Shown: one piece after another, positions 57,428-58,233 of the stretch
Layout: each line of letters starts with the position of its first letter
How positions within the stretch are numbered: the stretch's first letter is position 1
NCBI GenBank assembly: GCA_947585965.1
Contig: CANPXK010000007.1
Coordinates: 1 to 58,233 of the forward strand
Reading direction: 5' to 3'
Source of the DNA: an uncultured Clostridia bacterium
Lineage (GTDB): Bacteria; Bacillota; Clostridia; Oscillospirales; Acutalibacteraceae
Length of the DNA stretch: 58,233 bases
Translations under genes and position numbers: made by a program
Notes under the pieces: model-generated
Databases searched by the model: none
What the model was told of the DNA's origin: nothing
The model's input: the letters and a program-made list of their open reading frames with translations, nothing else

Positions 57428-58233
57428 ATGGTAGTAATATACGCTGAAAAAGCGAGCCTCGCAAAGTCGATAGCGACAGCTCTGAACGGCGGCAAAAGAA
57501 TTGCACACCCGAAGGAGCCGACAATCGGACATTATGAATTTACCTTTAACGGACAGCCCGCCGTCCTGTGCCACGGAGTGGGACACCTTTGTCAGTTGGC
57601 TGACGCTAAAAGTTACGGAAAACAATACTCAAAGTGGGATTTAAATGTTTATCCGTGTATTCCGGAAAAATATGAGGTTATCGTAAAAGATAAGACAAAA
57701 GCCTGTTTTGATTATGTAAAGGGATTTTTTGAAAAAGCCGATCTGATAATAAATGCTACCGATCCGGATCGTGAGGGCGAGCTGATTTTCGCCTACATAT
57801 ACGAAGCTATGAACTGCACTAAGCCGTGGAAAAGAGCATGGATAGAGGATTTGACACCGCAAAAAATACGCTATGCATTTGGTCACTTGAGGGACAGCAG
57901 CGAGGTATTAAATATTCAGAAAGCAGGCAGAGCCCGAAGTATAGCCGACTGGGTATGCGGTATAAATCTCACAATTGCAGCTACTAAGAAACTGTCATCA
58001 AAAGATATGCTGTCGGTCGGAAGGGTTCAGACACCTGTACTTGCTATGGTGGTTGAACGTGAAAAGAAAATTGTCAATCATGTAAAAACACCGTTTTGGA
58101 AACTTCTTGCAGAGTTTACTACGGAAAACGGAAAATTTACGGCAGAATATGAAAAGGGACAATTTGATGATGAAAACAAGGCTAAAGATGTTCTTGCACA
58201 ATGTACGGGAAATGGAACGGTTGTAAATAAAAC
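57428..58233 (+). CDS. topB: DNA topoisomerase III, conjugative-element type (partial)
   Basis: 268 codons before the window ends. TOPRIM domain: VVIYAEKASLAKSIATAL (Glu), INATDPDREGELIFAYIYEA (DxDxEGE-type metal site). Then the core with AGRARSIADWVCGINLTIAA and LSVGRVQTPVLAMVVERE leading to the active Tyr further on. Such type IA enzymes are a fixed part of Clostridia conjugative elements, where they support transfer or replication. AGGAGTG lies ahead of ATG 57,428. G+C is clearly higher than in the rest of the window, so a different element probably starts here. Confidence 0.92.
   Translation, partial: MVVIYAEKASLAKSIATALNGGKRIAHPKEPTIGHYEFTFNGQPAVLCHGVGHLCQLADAKSYGKQYSKWDLNVYPCIPEKYEVIVKDKTKACFDYVKGFFEKADLIINATDPDREGELIFAYIYEAMNCTKPWKRAWIEDLTPQKIRYAFGHLRDSSEVLNIQKAGRARSIADWVCGINLTIAATKKLSSKDMLSVGRVQTPVLAMVVEREKKIVNHVKTPFWKLLAEFTTENGKFTAEYEKGQFDDENKAKDVLAQCTGNGTVVNK

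Overview
The window is low-GC DNA from a member of the Firmicutes, most likely a gut Clostridia (Ruminococcaceae or Lachnospiraceae type). The evidence is strong AGGAGG ribosome binding sites, frequent TTG and GTG starts, TTGACA-17-TATAAT promoters, a YopX-type protein, a RelB/YafQ pair and a conjugative-element-type topoisomerase III at the right edge. It is mobile DNA nearly throughout.

Positions 1-33,000 hold most of a tailed phage or prophage, transcribed leftwards. In transcription order it carries an early module (replication-initiator-like protein, BRO/KilAC antirepressor), a single-chain RNA polymerase of the QDE-1/YonO type split into three exons, a zinc-ribbon protein, three tRNA genes (Tyr, Asn, Thr), a metallophosphoesterase and HU. 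Then come the small and large terminase (the latter split), portal, protease with nested scaffold, an intron-split head protein, capsid, connectors, tail tube and an interrupted tape measure. A RecU-like resolvase and a tyrosine recombinase sit inside the tail block. The module is loaded with intervening sequences: three recognisable group I introns, two insertions of unresolved class (large terminase and tape measure), and homing endonucleases of EDxHD, HNH and GIY-YIG type. Two structural genes end in the same GGGGGAATAA site, where a -1 frameshift would append paralogous C-terminal domains.

Positions 33,000-34,640 are an AT-rich divergent intergenic region with the phage early promoter, palindromic repeats, a gene remnant and origin-like sequence. 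Positions 34,640-45,000 carry about 25 small, mostly unrecognised genes read rightwards. The standout is a self-contained cassette at 34,804-35,294: promoter with operator, hammerhead ribozyme, 77-codon gene, second hammerhead ribozyme, terminator. Three promoters share a 17-bp operator, and two HTH proteins nearby could bind it. A sequence block upstream of the -35 box is shared between these promoters and the phage early promoter, suggesting the two halves belong to one element.

Positions 45,000-57,000 hold a RelB/YafQ toxin-antitoxin pair, a lipoprotein, and a four-gene type I restriction-modification operon (hsdM, a possible RES-like gene, hsdS, hsdR) preceded by the wreck of its controller gene. 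Next come a ribbon-helix-helix protein with a small antisense RNA (a second copy of the module at 35,366-35,674), a second BRO protein, a tyrosine recombinase with a duplicated core, and a lipoprotein. This block is bracketed by 40-bp inverted repeats. The right end has a type I toxin/antisense RNA pair and the start of a topoisomerase III gene that runs off the window.
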